The position numbers and the translations under genes were made by a program. From Verticillium longisporum (Eukaryota > Ascomycota > Sordariomycetes > Glomerellales > Plectosphaerellaceae): a stretch of 64,000 nt of DNA. The notes beneath the pieces were generated by a model. The model had not been told where the DNA came from. It saw nothing but the letters and a program-made list of their open reading frames with translations, and did not search any database. The DNA is taken from contig JAETXT010000010.1 in the NCBI GenBank assembly GCA_019188255.1, forward strand, positions 62,001 through 126,000, given 5' to 3'. Each line of letters starts with the position of its first letter. Within the stretch, counting starts at the first letter, position 1. Shown piece by piece: positions 31,520 through 43,758 of the stretch.

Positions 31520-34421
31520 ATGCACGGCTACAGCTCCTCCGAGGAGTCCGACGACCCCAAGAGGCCGAGGCCTCCGCCCGCCTCTGCAACGAGCACCACC
31601 GACAAGAAGGTGAAAAAGAAGAAGAAGGTGCCGCCACAGCAGTCGATCAACCACATCTGGAAGACGTTCCAGAAGCGCACCTTCAACAAGGCGCTGGCAA
31701 TACTTCCCTTCGACCCCGTGCCTCCACCTGTGAGCCCCGAACGCCCCAATGAGCTCATGAGTGCGGGCTACGAGAGAGCCGTCGAGGAGTGCCGCCGCAA
31801 GGTCAAAAAGATCATCAAGGAGTGCCGCAGGGTAAACCAGCGCTACAGGGACCCGGGCTGGGATCTGGTAAGCAGAGCAGGCCCCTCGCCACCACATGTT
31901 CTGGCCGAACACGGAGCACGGAGCACGGAACGCTAACGCGGCTGCCCGCGCCACAGGATTGGGACCTCAAATGGTACAAGGGACACTGCCTCAACAGGCT
32001 TGGTGCCACGGATTGGTCGATCAACAAGGCCACCCTCGCCGACAGCAGCGCCACAGTGCCCAAGACAGTTAAGCTCGTCCACGTGTTCTTCGAGATGCCG
32101 ACTTTCATGAAGAATTTCGACGGCAGAGACGTCCTGCAGGGCAGCATCGGCAATTGCCGGCTGATCGCCAGTTTCACGGCCCTGGCCAATGAGCCCGAGA
32201 GTCTGCGGCGGATCTGTGTGGAATATGACACACGTGTTGGCATCTACGGCTTTGTCTTTTACAGAGGTATGTAAATGTGGCGGCTGGCATTCGGAACGAC
32301 TGCATCAGGTACTGACCAGGACACAAGACGGCGAGTGGGTCTACTCCATCATCGACGATAAGCTCTATCTCAAGTCACCCACCTGGGACTCGAGGAGTAA
32401 GCAGCGGGAGCTGCTACAGCAGATTGATCGCGAAGACCAGGAGCGCGTGTACCGTCAAACGTACCAGACAGGATCAAAAGCCCTCTACTTCGGCAAGTGT
32501 ATCGACCAGAATGAAACCTGGGTCCCTCTTCTTGAGAAGGCCTACGCCAAAGCCCACGGCGACTATGCTTCGCTGGTGGGCGGCTGGATTGGCGAGGCCT
32601 TGGAAGATCTCTCTGGTGGCGTCACAGCGGAGATCTTGACGTCTGATATTCTGGATCTCGACAGCTTCTGGGATAATGAATTGTCCAAGGTGAACTCAGA
32701 ATTCATGTTTGGCTGCTCCACGGGTTTGCTCGAATGCGGATATGGCGACCGTGTCGGTATCTGTGAGGGTCATGCCTACGTGATCATGGAGGCCAAGACA
32801 TTGTCAACGGGGACGCGGCTCGTCAAGCTCAGGTATGTGACCCGACCTTCTGTTCCTGGTGTGATTTGTGAGCTGACACCCCAAAAGGAACCCGTGGGGC
32901 AAAATTCGTAAGGGTATCTGGGAGGGAGCCTGGTCCGATGGTTCTCGAGACTGGACTCCTGAGATCCAGGCAGAGCTAGGCCATCAATTCGGCAACGATT
33001 CAGTTTTCTGGATCTCTTACGAGGACTTTCTCAACAAGTTCCAGCATTTCGACCGCACGCGACTGTTCAACGACCCAAAGTGGAGGTGCTGTCAACGATG
33101 GATCGGCGTCGATGTTCCCTGGAAGCCACAGTACAACGAGAAGTTCCAAGTCAAACTCACCAAGGACTCGCCAATGGTCATTTCCCTGTCCCAACTGGAT
33201 AACCGGTATTTCAAGGGACTCCACGGCCAATACCGGTTTGAGCTTCACTTCCGTGTCCATGAGAAAGGTCGACCAAACGCCGAGGACTACATTGTCCGGT
33301 CTCACGGGAACTATTTGATGAGCCGTTCCGTATCCATCGAGATTCCTGACATGCCAGCTGGTGACTACAGCATTTTCATCAGCGTCAAAGCTGAGCGCTA
33401 CACGCAGCTTGACTCTGTCGAGGACGTCGTTAAGCGCGAGTGTAAGCACCGCAGTGGTAACGCCAAGCTTGCACAGGTGGGCTACGCCTATGACTTGGCC
33501 CACAGCAAGGCCGCGGCTCATCTCGAGGAGGTCTCCCGCCTGCGTAAGGAGAAGGAACAGAAGAAGGCATCCGCACTGCGCAAAGAGGAGCGCCGGAAAC
33601 AGTGGGAGAGGCGCCGTCTTACACGTCAGGTCAACAAGCAACAGAAGGCCAAGAACCTCGAAAAGAAAGAACGAAAGGCCACCAAGGCCAAGGAAGAAGC
33701 AGAAGAGGGCGACGATGAGGGCGGGGATGATGAGGCGGACGAGGGGACCCAACAGGACCAGAACGCCAAGGATGCCCCGAAGGTCATTACCCAAAAGGAA
33801 CCCCCTGCTGAAGATGAAAAGGCAACGACTCCATCACCTGCACCGTCCAAAAAGGCTGCCAAAAAGGTCGAAGAAGTCTCGGACGGCGAGTCATCGGATT
33901 CTCCTATTGAGGACCACGAGCTCTTGTACAGCGACGATGACTTCGTGCGCAAACCCAGGGCAAAACCCGCTGGGCCTCCCTTGACCAAAGCCGAGATCTA
34001 CGAGTCTGAAGACGAGAATGCACCTGACCCGTGGAATGCCATCTGCGTCATTGGTGTTCGCGTCTACACAATGGACGAAGATCTCGAGCTGAAGGTGGTC
34101 CTGGAGGGTGGCGATCTCGAGGAGGGCGGTATGGGCAAGAAGGGCGGCGCCGACCTAGATGACGCCCAAGTCAACGCTGGAGGAGAGCGCGACAACGAGG
34201 CTGAGCCGGAACCTGCGCCGGCTCCTTCGTCCGTCCAGGGAGATGGTGATGCCGACGACGCGCCCGAGACCGAAGATCAAACTAAGCCAGAGGATGACAC
34301 AAAGTCGGAAAGGAGCTCTGGCAGTTCCGACTTTGACAAACTCGACTCGGGCGCAAGTACTCCAGGTGTGCTCGTCACACCACAGCCGACACCGGCAGAG
34401 TCTGAGAAGGAGCTCTGCTAG
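31520..34421 (+). CDS. Calpain family cysteine protease (peptidase C2)
   Basis: Exons 31520-31867, 31957-32266, 32328-32832 and 32888-34421; 898 aa. It is a calcium-dependent-type intracellular protease of the fungal calpain group. A Lys/Pro-rich N-terminus leads into the CysPc domain (about 125-450). The triad is present: Cys183 in QGSIGNCRLIAS, His368 in GICEGHAYVIMEA and Asn390 in LRNPWG. The residue after the catalytic Cys is Arg where calpains nearly always have Trp. A calpain domain-III-like beta region follows (SPMVISLSQLDNRYFKG, RFELHFRVHEKG, PAGDYSIFISVKAE). Then comes a long Lys/Arg/Glu coiled or single-helix segment (about 560-650) and an acidic disordered tail. Whether activity survives the Trp-to-Arg change is uncertain; substrates are unknown. 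Confidence 0.88.
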
Positions 34422-35335
34422 AGATGTCCATCTGTGCGAATGTTTGACGAAACCCACATGATTGACGATTGTGCGACTGCAAAGATGAACACGACAGGGT
34501 GTTTCTCTGTATCTAGTCTGCGAGCTTTGTTTTTATCCCTTTACTCAGACGCATGGCATTCCATGAATTTTGGCGCTTTCAAGTTGGTCCCATAATTATA
34601 GCATCACCTTCCTTTTCGAGCATGGTCATTCTTCAGCTGAGAAAAGGTTGCACGGAGTGCTTCCTACGAAGAAATGACACAGAGCGCTGCGGGACCCTGA
34701 TGATTGATGTGGACATGTACGATGATTCTTTCCACCTGTGCTGCCAAAAATGAGTTCCCAGCCTGTGAGTATCCCGCCGCGTGAGTTGCCGGTCAACCGG
34801 CTATGGAGCCCGAGCCGGGTAATGGGAGCTCGGTCACTCAAATTTGATACCTACCCACCAACGGCGACGTTGACGAAAGCCCGGCCGACATCGCCGGGGC
34901 GTCTTGCGGATGGATGGCCCTAGCGTAAGGGCTATGGGGTAATCGATTCCACAGGACCAGGTTCATCTCACCCACCCAGAATCCATTCAGTGGAAGCTGA
35001 CAGCCCTACAGCAGAGACACTACAGGGTTTCAGGATAGCAAGAAGTCCATATAAGCAGCCGCGGGCTCCACCCCGAAGGGCGTGGACATCGCTTTCCGCA
35101 GGGCTCATGGACCCCAAACCGCTTGCGTGCGATGACTCTTTCAAGGCGTTGCCAAGAGGCCCCATCCGATGTCGCCTAAGTAAGATCCTTTAGATCCATG
35201 TTTGTTGAAATAAAAAGCTTGCGCTTTCAAAGACATTGAGCTGTTCTGAACAGGTCAACTGACAGCATCAGTCCCGCGGAACTCGGCTCTTGAACTTGCA
35301 TTGTTTGTTGTTTGAGTCGACGTCCACTAACCAAG
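34422..35335. other. Intergenic between calpain and MCT-like genes
   Basis: 3' flank of the calpain gene and promoter region of the transporter. No credible ORF or RNA gene is seen. Confidence 0.35.
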
Positions 35336-36842
35336 ATGGCCTCTGCTCCAGAAAACCGCCTCGAGCTAGTGGAGACGGGCCGAACATTTCCTGTCCCTCT
35401 TGACTATGAGCCTAGTCGCGATGCGCCATCAGCATCGGGCTCTAGGCAATCGGCCGACGTGGAGAAGAGGGCGACAGCATGGCTTTGCGTTGCAGGAAGC
35501 TTTTTGTTCTTGATGCCGTCTTTTGGTGCATACCTAGCCTTTCCCCCTTTTCGCAGGAGAATCTTGCTGACAAGCGCCAGGCATGATGCAATCTGTGGGC
35601 GTCATTCAAGCCTACTTGCAGTTGAACGTGCTTGAAGACTACTCTACCCGTGATGTCGGCTGGATCACCGGCATGTACACCTTTCTCTCCCTCTTCCTCG
35701 GCATCCAGGTTGGGCCTTTGATGGATCGTTATGGTTCCCGCCGCCTCGCCCCTGTTGCTGTCGTCCTCACGATACCGACATTCTTCCTGCTAGGTGAGTG
35801 TACCGAGTATTGGCACTTTATGCTCTGCCTTGGTCTGCTCGGTGGCCTTGGCTCCGCCGTCGCCTCGACGGTCGCCATTGCCGTCGTGGGTAAGCTCTTT
35901 GTTCGATACCGCGGCCTCGCCATGGGCCTAGCCCTCACTGGCTCATCCGTGGGCGCCGTGATCTTTCCCCTGATGCTGCGTTCCGTGCTTCCAAGCTGGG
36001 GCTGGCAGTGGTCCATGCGAGGCCTCGGGTTCGTCATCACAGGCATGATGGTGCCCGGCGTTGGATGCCTATACCCCTTCCCTAGTCTCATGGGTTCCAT
36101 GGACGCCGGTGTGCTGGCCGCCAACACGGATTCTACCGCCAGACCTGCTCAGCCTAAAAGGAACGCCGCCCTCAACTTCACGGCCTTCAACTCTCCTCCG
36201 TTCTCCTTCGTCACGGGTGCCTTCTTCATGCTCGAATTCGTCATCTTCGGCGTCACTGGCATTCTGCCCACGCTCGTGACTTGGGCTGGCTTCCCTGCTG
36301 AAACGGGCTACAATCTCATCGCCATCATGAACGGCTTCTCGTTTGTGGGCCGTCTTCTCCCCGGCGCAGTCGGTGATCGCCTTGGCCACCTCAACGTACT
36401 CCTCGTCATGATCGTCTTCACCTTTGTCAGTACGGGCGTGACGCTTCTACCGTTTGGGGCCCGCCATATTGAAGCCCTCTACGCCTTTTCCGCCTGCTGG
36501 GGCCTCGGATCAGGATCCTTCCTATCTCTTGTGCCAGGTATGACCTTGTTCCCCTTAAGCTATATCAACGCAACTCGTGCAGAATAAAGGCTGACAATCG
36601 CAGTGTGCATGGGCAAGACGTGTGAGCCAAAGGACTACGGGCGCTTCTACGGCACGATGAACTTTGTCGTGAGCTTCGCCGTGCTGATCACCGTGCCCAT
36701 CGGCGGCCAGCTTCTCGAGTCTATGGGCTCCACGCCGCTGGCCGGGTTGTACATGGCTATCGTCACCCTTGGCGGTGCGGGTCTTTTCGCCGCTCGAGCG
36801 CTTCTCGTTGGTTCCTGGTTTGATATGAGGGCAAAGATTTGA
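35336..36842 (+). CDS. MFS monocarboxylate-transporter-like protein (MCT/MCH family)
   Basis: Exons 35336-35525, 35581-36537 and 36604-36842 (introns 55 and 66 nt); 461 aa, normal for the family. It is a twelve-TM carrier of the monocarboxylate porter type; fungal members move carboxylates, riboflavin or unknown solutes. Seen: TM1 ending MPSFGMMQSVGVIQAYLQ, TM2 with YSTRDVGWITGMYTFLSLFLG, the GPLMDRYGSRR loop, GLAMGLALTGSSVGAVIFPLM, TM7-8 with TGILPTLVTWAGF, and GRLLPGAVGDRLG. The C-terminal exon starts CMGKTCEPKDYGRFYGTMNF, the typical family segment. A short acidic N-terminus of about 45 residues is cytoplasmic. Substrate is unknown. Confidence 0.88.
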
Positions 36843-37484
36843 AGCGTACGGTTTTGACGCGCGTAACACAGCCAATCCTGGCAATGAGCATGGCATGATA
36901 GTAAAGGTATCGAATCAGAATACTGAATGGGTAATAGTAATATGTTCTTGCAACGAGAATTTGTACTGGCAGGTACGGATTGCACGTCACGACTCGAAGC
37001 AGAGCTCAGGCTGAAATCTCGTGGGGTGGATCTTGAATACCATCCATGTAAAGTCGTAATATCTCGCATTTCAGATCAATGTCGCGGTACATTTAAACTG
37101 ATTAACAGGGCAGTAGATGGATTGTCGTAGGCAGGAAGCCGTCTGCTTAGCCACCTGACCGCGATGTGTGATCAAGAGTTTCCATCAGGCAGTATTTATT
37201 CGAACTATACATCAAAAGCGACGCGAGATGTCAGTTCCAAGCACGGAATCATTCTATTTTCCATGTTGGCAATCCCCTGGCTCAACAGTTTCCCAGTCCC
37301 CAAGTCTAGAGGCTGCCTAAAAGGTATTTACCAACGCCATGTTCCGCAGTAGCCCTGTGCACAGGTAAAGACGCGATTCTATCCCAGATACCTTCTGTCT
37401 GCCCCTAACGAGCACCAGAATGCGGAAAGAAAGAGAAAAAAGGCTGAAAGAAAAACAAGTCAACAAATAAAATAGAAAACAGTG
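36843..37484. other. Convergent intergenic region
   Basis: 3' flanks of the MCT-like (+) and Cys-rich (-) genes. It is AT-richer than neighbouring DNA, especially 37430-37480. No ORF of note. Confidence 0.35.
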
Positions 37485-38984
37485 TCAATAAGACTCCCTC
37501 GCAGTCTCCGAGCTAGGATGTGAGCTGATTCTAGAACTCTCGTCGGAGTTTGAGCGCTCATGAGGCCTCCTAGCTTGGGTCATGCGGGATCTAATGGCCC
37601 GGTCGAGATACTGATCCATGTCGCCGCGAGCAAATTTGCGTTCCCAACGAAGTTTGAGTTCGTCACACTCTCGTGTGTGTCTCCGATCCATCTGGGCTGA
37701 CTGTTCCCTGTACTCATGCGTAGCTCCGCGGAAGCCTCGACCCTGTTCTAGGGCGTCGCGCTCGTAATTTTGCCTCATGTACATCTCTCTGAGCTTTCGT
37801 TCAATGTAACGAGACTTTTCTTCATCACGGAGTCTCTGCTGCCACAAGTTGCGCTCGATGTCGCGAGCGGCCTCCCTTTCCCGGTCAACATGGCCCCGGA
37901 AATGATTGATGCACAGACCCAGGGCAAGTGTTGGATCAGCCTTCTCGAGTGGGCAACCTTGAACAATGCAGTTGTGATCGCGGCAGAATGCGCGAGGCTG
38001 TTGTGAAAGCGCCAGGCAGCTGCCTTGCCTGCACTTGTGGTCGCTGCAAAAGTTGCCCCTCTGCAGCTTGGTGTTGGCACAGCCCGGTGCCTGGCAGCCG
38101 TGGAGGTCACAGTACCCGCCTCGGGTGTCTCCGCGGCGAAAGCAACCGGCAAAGTTGCACTCGTGCGCCTCGCAAAAATGGGAGTTGTGGTTTGAGGCAT
38201 CGTGTACCGCACTTGAACAAGTGCCGACGCGGCAACAGTGCCGGCTGCAGAACTGGCTGGGCGGTTCGGCCAACTGTTGGCGCTCGTGGGGACAGCCCTG
38301 GATGTTGCATTTGTGCATCCAGCGACAGTAGCCCCCTCCAATGTCTGTTGCTCTGTTGCATTGTTGGTGAAGACATCTCGTCACATGGTCAAGGCAAGTC
38401 TCTAGGCTGTGACCCTTTGCTTTGTGACACCCGGTGGAACTGCACACATCTAGTGTTGCAATGTTAGCATTGGCAGAGGCACTGACAGCCACCTCATCAA
38501 ACTCACGGTCAGAGCAGACGAAAGGGTAGAGGGAGCTTGGTGGGCTGAGAGGAGGGTTCCGACAGCCTTGATAGCCGCAACGGAGGTCTGTGACGATGTC
38601 AGGGATGGCACACGACACAGTGACTAGGGGGGCCGCGGGAATTATTTACGGTCTTTGCAGTAACTCGTTCCAATATCCTTGGACTTTTGGCAAAACTTGA
38701 CGGGATCGTCATGAGTCGCACGACAAGTGTCTGAGGGCCGAGTCAGTGCCAGGTATTGTGTGAAACGGAACTTAGTACGAGATGAAGAACTCACGAGCCC
38801 GGCAGTAGTTTGAGTATACACGATGGCCGCGGAAGCTACGATAGCTGTGCTTCACCTCACATCGAGGATGTCGGCATCTGTGATCATACTTCTTATTGGT
38901 GTGGTGCATCTCAGTCTCCAGTTTGGCGGTGGTGGTTTTTGGCAGGCAGCGAATAGCGGAGAAAAGCCCAGGGCACGTTCTCAA
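37485..38984 (-). CDS. Cys/His-rich modular repeat protein with charged helical C-terminus
   Basis: Exons (minus) 38984-38795, 38730-38650, 38587-38507 and 38449-37485; 438 aa from the first Met (an internal Met at 38909 is the alternative start). I do not recognise a named family. The N-terminal 250 residues are about nine modules of the type YC..HxC...GC, for example GGYCRWMHKCNIQGC, SHFCEAHECNFAGC, GGYCDLHGCQAPGC and GNFCSDHKC. The conserved Cys and His suggest small zinc-binding units. The C-terminal part (RDIERNLWQQRLRDEEKSRYIERKL...) is Arg/Glu-rich and helical, possibly a coiled coil. There is no signal peptide, so a nuclear or cytoplasmic role is likely. Exons 2 and 3 are both 81 nt in the same phase, each one module. 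The 5' end is the least certain part. Confidence 0.75.
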
Positions 38985-40978
38985 TGCAGTACGAATGATG
39001 TGGCTGGTATGGTGGAAAGAAGACGAAGGGTTTGTACAGGTCAGGACACCTTCAGCTTAAGTATCCTACATACTAGGTAAGATAACCACGAACTGGTCTG
39101 GACGTAGGTAGGTCCGTACAATGGGGTCATCAGATGACATAGCAAGAGCAGTAGGAAAGGGGCAGTGCATTCGGGGGGTGTAGACAATGAACAGGCAAGG
39201 TGAATTATCATGAACAGTACCTAGGGAACGGACAAAAAGAGACTTGGTGAATGTAATGTCTGGTGAATGCGATTGTTAGCCGAATTCAGCTGTCTAAGGT
39301 AGCTAGGTAGACCAAGTAGGGGGTGGGGGTGGGGGCTGCGCTTGAAAAGGGAGCACATCACGGGCAGGATAAACCCCCATACAGGGTCCATTGACTGATC
39401 AATCGCAGGGTGTTGCCTGAACGGGCTCAACATGACTAGGATCCTTCGGAGACCAGGTTGGGAAGCTGAAATATCAACATTTCAACTCTGAAGGATCCTG
39501 GCAAAACCGCAAGGGCGAAAGAATGACGTGCATAAGGTAGGTGTGTTCGAGGAGCAGCGCGGGATGGCTCTGCGGTCCGAACCAGCCAGATGCCCATCTG
39601 AGCCATTTACTACAGCCTTATTCATGCAGGATGTGCCTTGGACTTGCTGTCATGGGCGCACGGGACACGCTCATGCGTGAAGCCGACTTCTGGTCCTTTT
39701 CCCTCTGGGGCCCCTTCGTTGAACCATCTTGTAAGCTCTTCTCATTGACACGACACCGAGACACCACTGGGATGCGCCTGCACTGGGAAGAAAAGCCTTT
39801 CAGAGAATTCCACAGGCCACGGGATCTTGTCATTGGCGTGACATCAACCTTGCATGGTAAAATCGCAGACGAGGCTCTGTCGAAGGCTGCATCGGCCCAT
39901 GCGAACTCGGTAAGCAAGGTCAGCAGTCGACGCCAAAACGCTGCAAGTTTTGGTGTTACTCTGACATGACTTGCAGGCTGAGTACTTTTAGAGCAGAGAT
40001 GGGAAGAAGAGGCGCAGGAAGGCCACCCTCAGTTGCCAGTTTGGGGGCCGACAATCAGGCTGGACCAAGCCACTCTCGCGCCTGGTGGGTGCACCACGCA
40101 TTGAGTCGGCGATGGCTTCACACAGCAGTAAACATATCAAAGCGCCTGCCAAATAGAACGGCGTTTGAATTTGGCTCTGAAGCCGCTTTGTAGGCAAGTG
40201 GGAGACGCAGGACGGAACGTCCAAACATGCCGGGATAAGTAGGTAGTCGGCCAAGGACTAAGAATTCCTCTGTCCAGCCAGCGCACGACGATATCTTGCG
40301 ACGCAAGTGTCGGCGAACACCGAATAATGTCAGAAATACGCCACGATGAATTGCGCATCCGTCAAGATAAGTCTCGTGCCGCATTGATTGCGTTGGAAGT
40401 CGGCCACCGGACTTCTCCTGCAAACGAACATGGAAGATACACAGCATATATGCGCCAAGAAAAGGCGACCACAAGTCGTATATTGGATAGAGGAGACCGG
40501 GTTAGCCGTGAGATGCAGCCCTTTCGGTATTATCAGTCCTGGATGGTCTGCCTTGTCCCAACTCGCAGCCGATCATTCGCCTGGAGGTGGTGCCCCCCAA
40601 ATTCCACCCTCATTAAGAGGCGGCCGGCTGAAGATTGGTACTGCTTCGTATTGGCCTTCAAGTTGTGCGCAGCATGTGATGTTGGGACAGAAGACATGGG
40701 TTTGGGTGGCAGCCTTGGGATGTAGAAGAATTTTTATTCGGTGGTACGAGGCTATTTGGATGTTGCAGCTGGGGCTGCGTACGGTACTTTACCTAAGGTA
40801 TCTTACTTTTGAAAGACTACCTACCTAAGGTACCTTTTTAGGTGGTAGGTCGGTAACAGGTAGATATGTATGCGACACTACAGGCAGCACAGCCTTCCCT
40901 CCACACCCCATCACCATCATGTTCGCGACTATCAGTCTCCGACCCCACGACCAGGCACCAGTCTCTCGGCTCCTTCGC
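38985..40978. other. Intergenic, about 2 kb
   Basis: Upstream of the Cys-rich gene (minus) and downstream of the GH43 gene (minus). It contains CCTAGGTA/CCTAAGGTA-type palindromes near 39290-39310 and 40796-40845 and a G-rich tract (GGGGGTGGGGGTGGGGG) at about 39318-39334. Plus-strand ORFs at 39541 and 40327 show no family or splice support. Confidence 0.35.
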
Positions 40979-42589
40979 TTAGGCAGCCCTCTTCTTGCAC
41001 TTGTTCTTGACAGGCTCGGGCGGGTACACGACGATGCGGTCGATGTCGGCGCCCTTGAAGTCGAAGCCGTTGGACAGCCCACCAATCTTGATGGTGTTGT
41101 TGGAGCCAGCCTCGAGATCCAGCAGCAGTGGTGCCGAGGCAATGATGCCCTTGTGGGTGTCCCTCTGATACAGCGTCTCGAGCTCCTCGACCTTGCCGTT
41201 GACGACGACGCTGCTAATACGCCTCAGCTGCCACGTGCCGTTGATGCGGTCGGGTGTGCCACCGGGCTGGTCGCCGAAGCCCATGTCGTCCGTGTTCTGG
41301 TAGTAGAACGAGACCCACTGCTTGCTGCCGGCACCCTCGATGCCGCTGAAGGTGACGGTGCTGTCGTTGCCGTAGATGCCCGTCGCAATGCGGCCGTCCC
41401 TGGCAAAGTTAGCCCCCTGGCGCCAGGCGGTGCCCTCGAGCGTGGCGGCGACACCCGGGTCCGAGGTGCCCTCGATAGGGGTCACGATACCAGGCTCGAC
41501 ACTGAGGACGTAGTCGTCGTGCCACATGACCGCGAGGCTGCCCTTGTCGTCGTCAATCTCAATGGGGAGCCAGATGTACCTCGCCTCCCAGAGCGAGTTG
41601 AGATCCCACTGGTCACCCATGTACAGGTACGTCGTCTTCTCCGTGCCCTCAATGCGCAGCGAGAAGCCGCTCTGTGAGCTGTAAGTGCGCGTGTACGGCT
41701 TGGCCACCATGAAAGGCTGGCTCCAAGGTCCCTCGAGCTTGTCGGCGCGGAAGGCAACAACGTTGTTGGGCCTGTAGCCCGTCTTGTGGCTCATGAGCGC
41801 GTAGTAACTCTTGTCCGTCTGGAGAATGGTCGGCGCCTCAAGATCGTACTTGTTGAAGCGGAATGTCACCTCCTCGACCTCTGTGATGTTCTCGTTAAAG
41901 ACAGAGAGGTAGACGTCGCGGCCCTCACGCCTGTCGCCGTTGGAATAGAGTGCGTAGGAGCGTCCATTGCCGTAGTTATCGGTGAAGAGGCCAAAGTCCT
42001 GGGACCAGTTGCCGAGGGGCGCCGTGGCGTCGACAAATGTGTAGGGGCCCGTGATGTTGGGCGAGACGGCAAGACCCTGAAGAAGGAGGCTGTACTTGCT
42101 ATCGTCGGCGTGCCACCACATCTAGTGCTGTTAGCGAACAGGATCAGAGAAGGTCACTGCGCATCGGCCGACATACGTGGTACTGCTGGGTCTCGCGGCT
42201 GTACACAACCTTGGGCCTCTGGATGATCATTTCAGGTGAGATAAACTCGTGACCCTCCTCAGGGACTACCGTCATTCGTCAGTAAACACTCACTGCTAGT
42301 TCGCAGTCTACAGAGGAAACGTACTGAGCGCAAGTCCATGGTTCTCCCATGTAACGAGATCGTCTGAGCTGTAAACCGAAACACCACCACCCTCCTCCTG
42401 GCCCTCGATCTTGTATTCGCCGAACCAGAAGAACTTGCCCGTCTCCTCCTCCCTGGTGACACCACCAGCGTGGGCGTTGACGAGGCCCCCATCGGTATCG
42501 ATCCAGCGGCCGCCGGGAACGATCCACCTTGCCGCCGCAAGGGAGGAGAACAATGCGCCGGAGCACAGAATCTTAGAAGCAGCAACCAT
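40979..42589 (-). CDS. GH43 exo-beta-1,3-galactanase-like (GH43_24), secreted, with C-terminal carbohydrate-binding-like module
   Basis: Exons (minus) 42589-42325, 42265-42177 and 42121-40979; 498 aa. GH43_24 enzymes release galactose from beta-1,3-galactan backbones of arabinogalactan proteins. A signal peptide (MVAASKILCSGALFSSLAAA) precedes a five-bladed beta-propeller (about 25-330) with DTDGGLVNAHAGGV, FFWFGEYKIEG, QRPKVVYSRETQQYHMWWHAD, and the acid Glu213 in KYDLEAPTIL. Gln268 lies in TYSSQSG, 55 residues after the acid, as in the characterised Phanerochaete enzyme where Gln replaces the usual base. The last 140 residues (TLEGTAWRQGANFARDGRIA... VVVNGK) look like a CBM35/CBM6-type beta-sandwich. 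The end KNKCKKRAA is basic. Confidence 0.85.
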
Positions 42590-43758
42590 GATGGGCGATA
42601 GTAGACGTGAGATGGCAAGTCGTCTCTGCTTACACGCACGTCCTGCAAGAAAACCCTGCTATCCAAGGCCTCTTATACTGATCGGCCAGGACCACGGCAG
42701 CTTTCTTTCCCCCCTCCTCCACATCCACTCCGTTTCTCTGCTTTCCCAAGACGGAAGCTTGCTCGCACCTCATATGACGTTCCATCAATTCACCGGCATC
42801 CACTGGCCCGAGGACCGAATACAAACCAGGGGGTGGACCATTCAGCATGCCAAAGGTACAGAAGGACTGGGGTGCTAGACCCAACCTAATCTGTATCCAG
42901 GTTTCTCCGCCGTTGGAATCTCTCACTCTCCGCGTGGGGTAGCGTCTCTCCCCATTCATGCTAAATGTGACGTCGAACCCCAGACCCAGCCAGTCCCAGT
43001 CCGACTCTAAACCCCAGTTTCGATTCCCTTCTCGCCACCTAGCTATCTTGCCACAAGAACAGCTCACGAGATGAGACGAACAGGCTGGCTAGGAGGCACA
43101 GGCACAGGCACAAGCACATGCAAACACAAAGATCTCGGGCCATCACCGCCCAGCGGTCATCGCGCTGGCCTAGAGGAGCCTGTCCGAGACTAAACATGCA
43201 AGCCCAGAAGACGTTTTGAAAGCGGGGGAGCCGGAAGCTCGCTCCAACTACCGCGGGGCGGCGGGCTCCCGTACCAGGGGTGGCTATTGGACCGCCTCCA
43301 CGGACGAGCGCCGATCGTGGCTCTGCGCCTCGGACGACGGACAGACGGACGTTTTCGCTCGGCTTGAATGCAAGCGAGGCAGTCGGTTTTCTTTTAGATG
43401 AGGCACAAATTGCTGATGCTCACGCAGCCAGGTACCAGGTACCGCTTGCTAGTTTGCATGCACAGCGAGATGAAGATGGCCAGAAATCAATTCCTTTCTT
43501 GGAAAACGTGGAGATGAGGAGTGAATGCGGGGAACCCCAGAAGTCCGTCTTGAGGGGGTTAAACGAGAACGGTGACAGCTTCTGTCACGATGGCTTCGCA
43601 GCTGCAGCAAAGACCTCAAGATTTCGTTCCTGGCCCATCATGGTCCCAGCACTCCTCCCCTTTGGCCGTTCCCAGCCCCATGCTTCGACCCCTTGACGCC
43701 ACCCACTGTATCCCCACCATCATCAATCGTCAACAACATCCCCGCAATCCTAGCCTCC
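42590..43758. other. Intergenic upstream of GH43, with a CAGGCA microsatellite
   Basis: Promoter region of the GH43 gene (minus) and 3' flank of MetRS. A short (GGCACA)n repeat lies at 43095-43129. If the MetRS frameshift is real, the MetRS frame would extend into this region to 43638. Confidence 0.4.

Noticed and set aside
33000..33794. 264-aa minus-strand hydrophobic-looking ORF inside the calpain gene
   Set aside because: Shadow of the Lys/Glu-rich calpain coding strand, which reads as Leu/Phe-rich in reverse.
40919..42226. Plus-strand ORFs of 252 and 146 aa opposite the GH43 gene
   Set aside because: Antisense of a high-GC coding region; the GH43 frame has a signal peptide, family motifs and correct splice sites.
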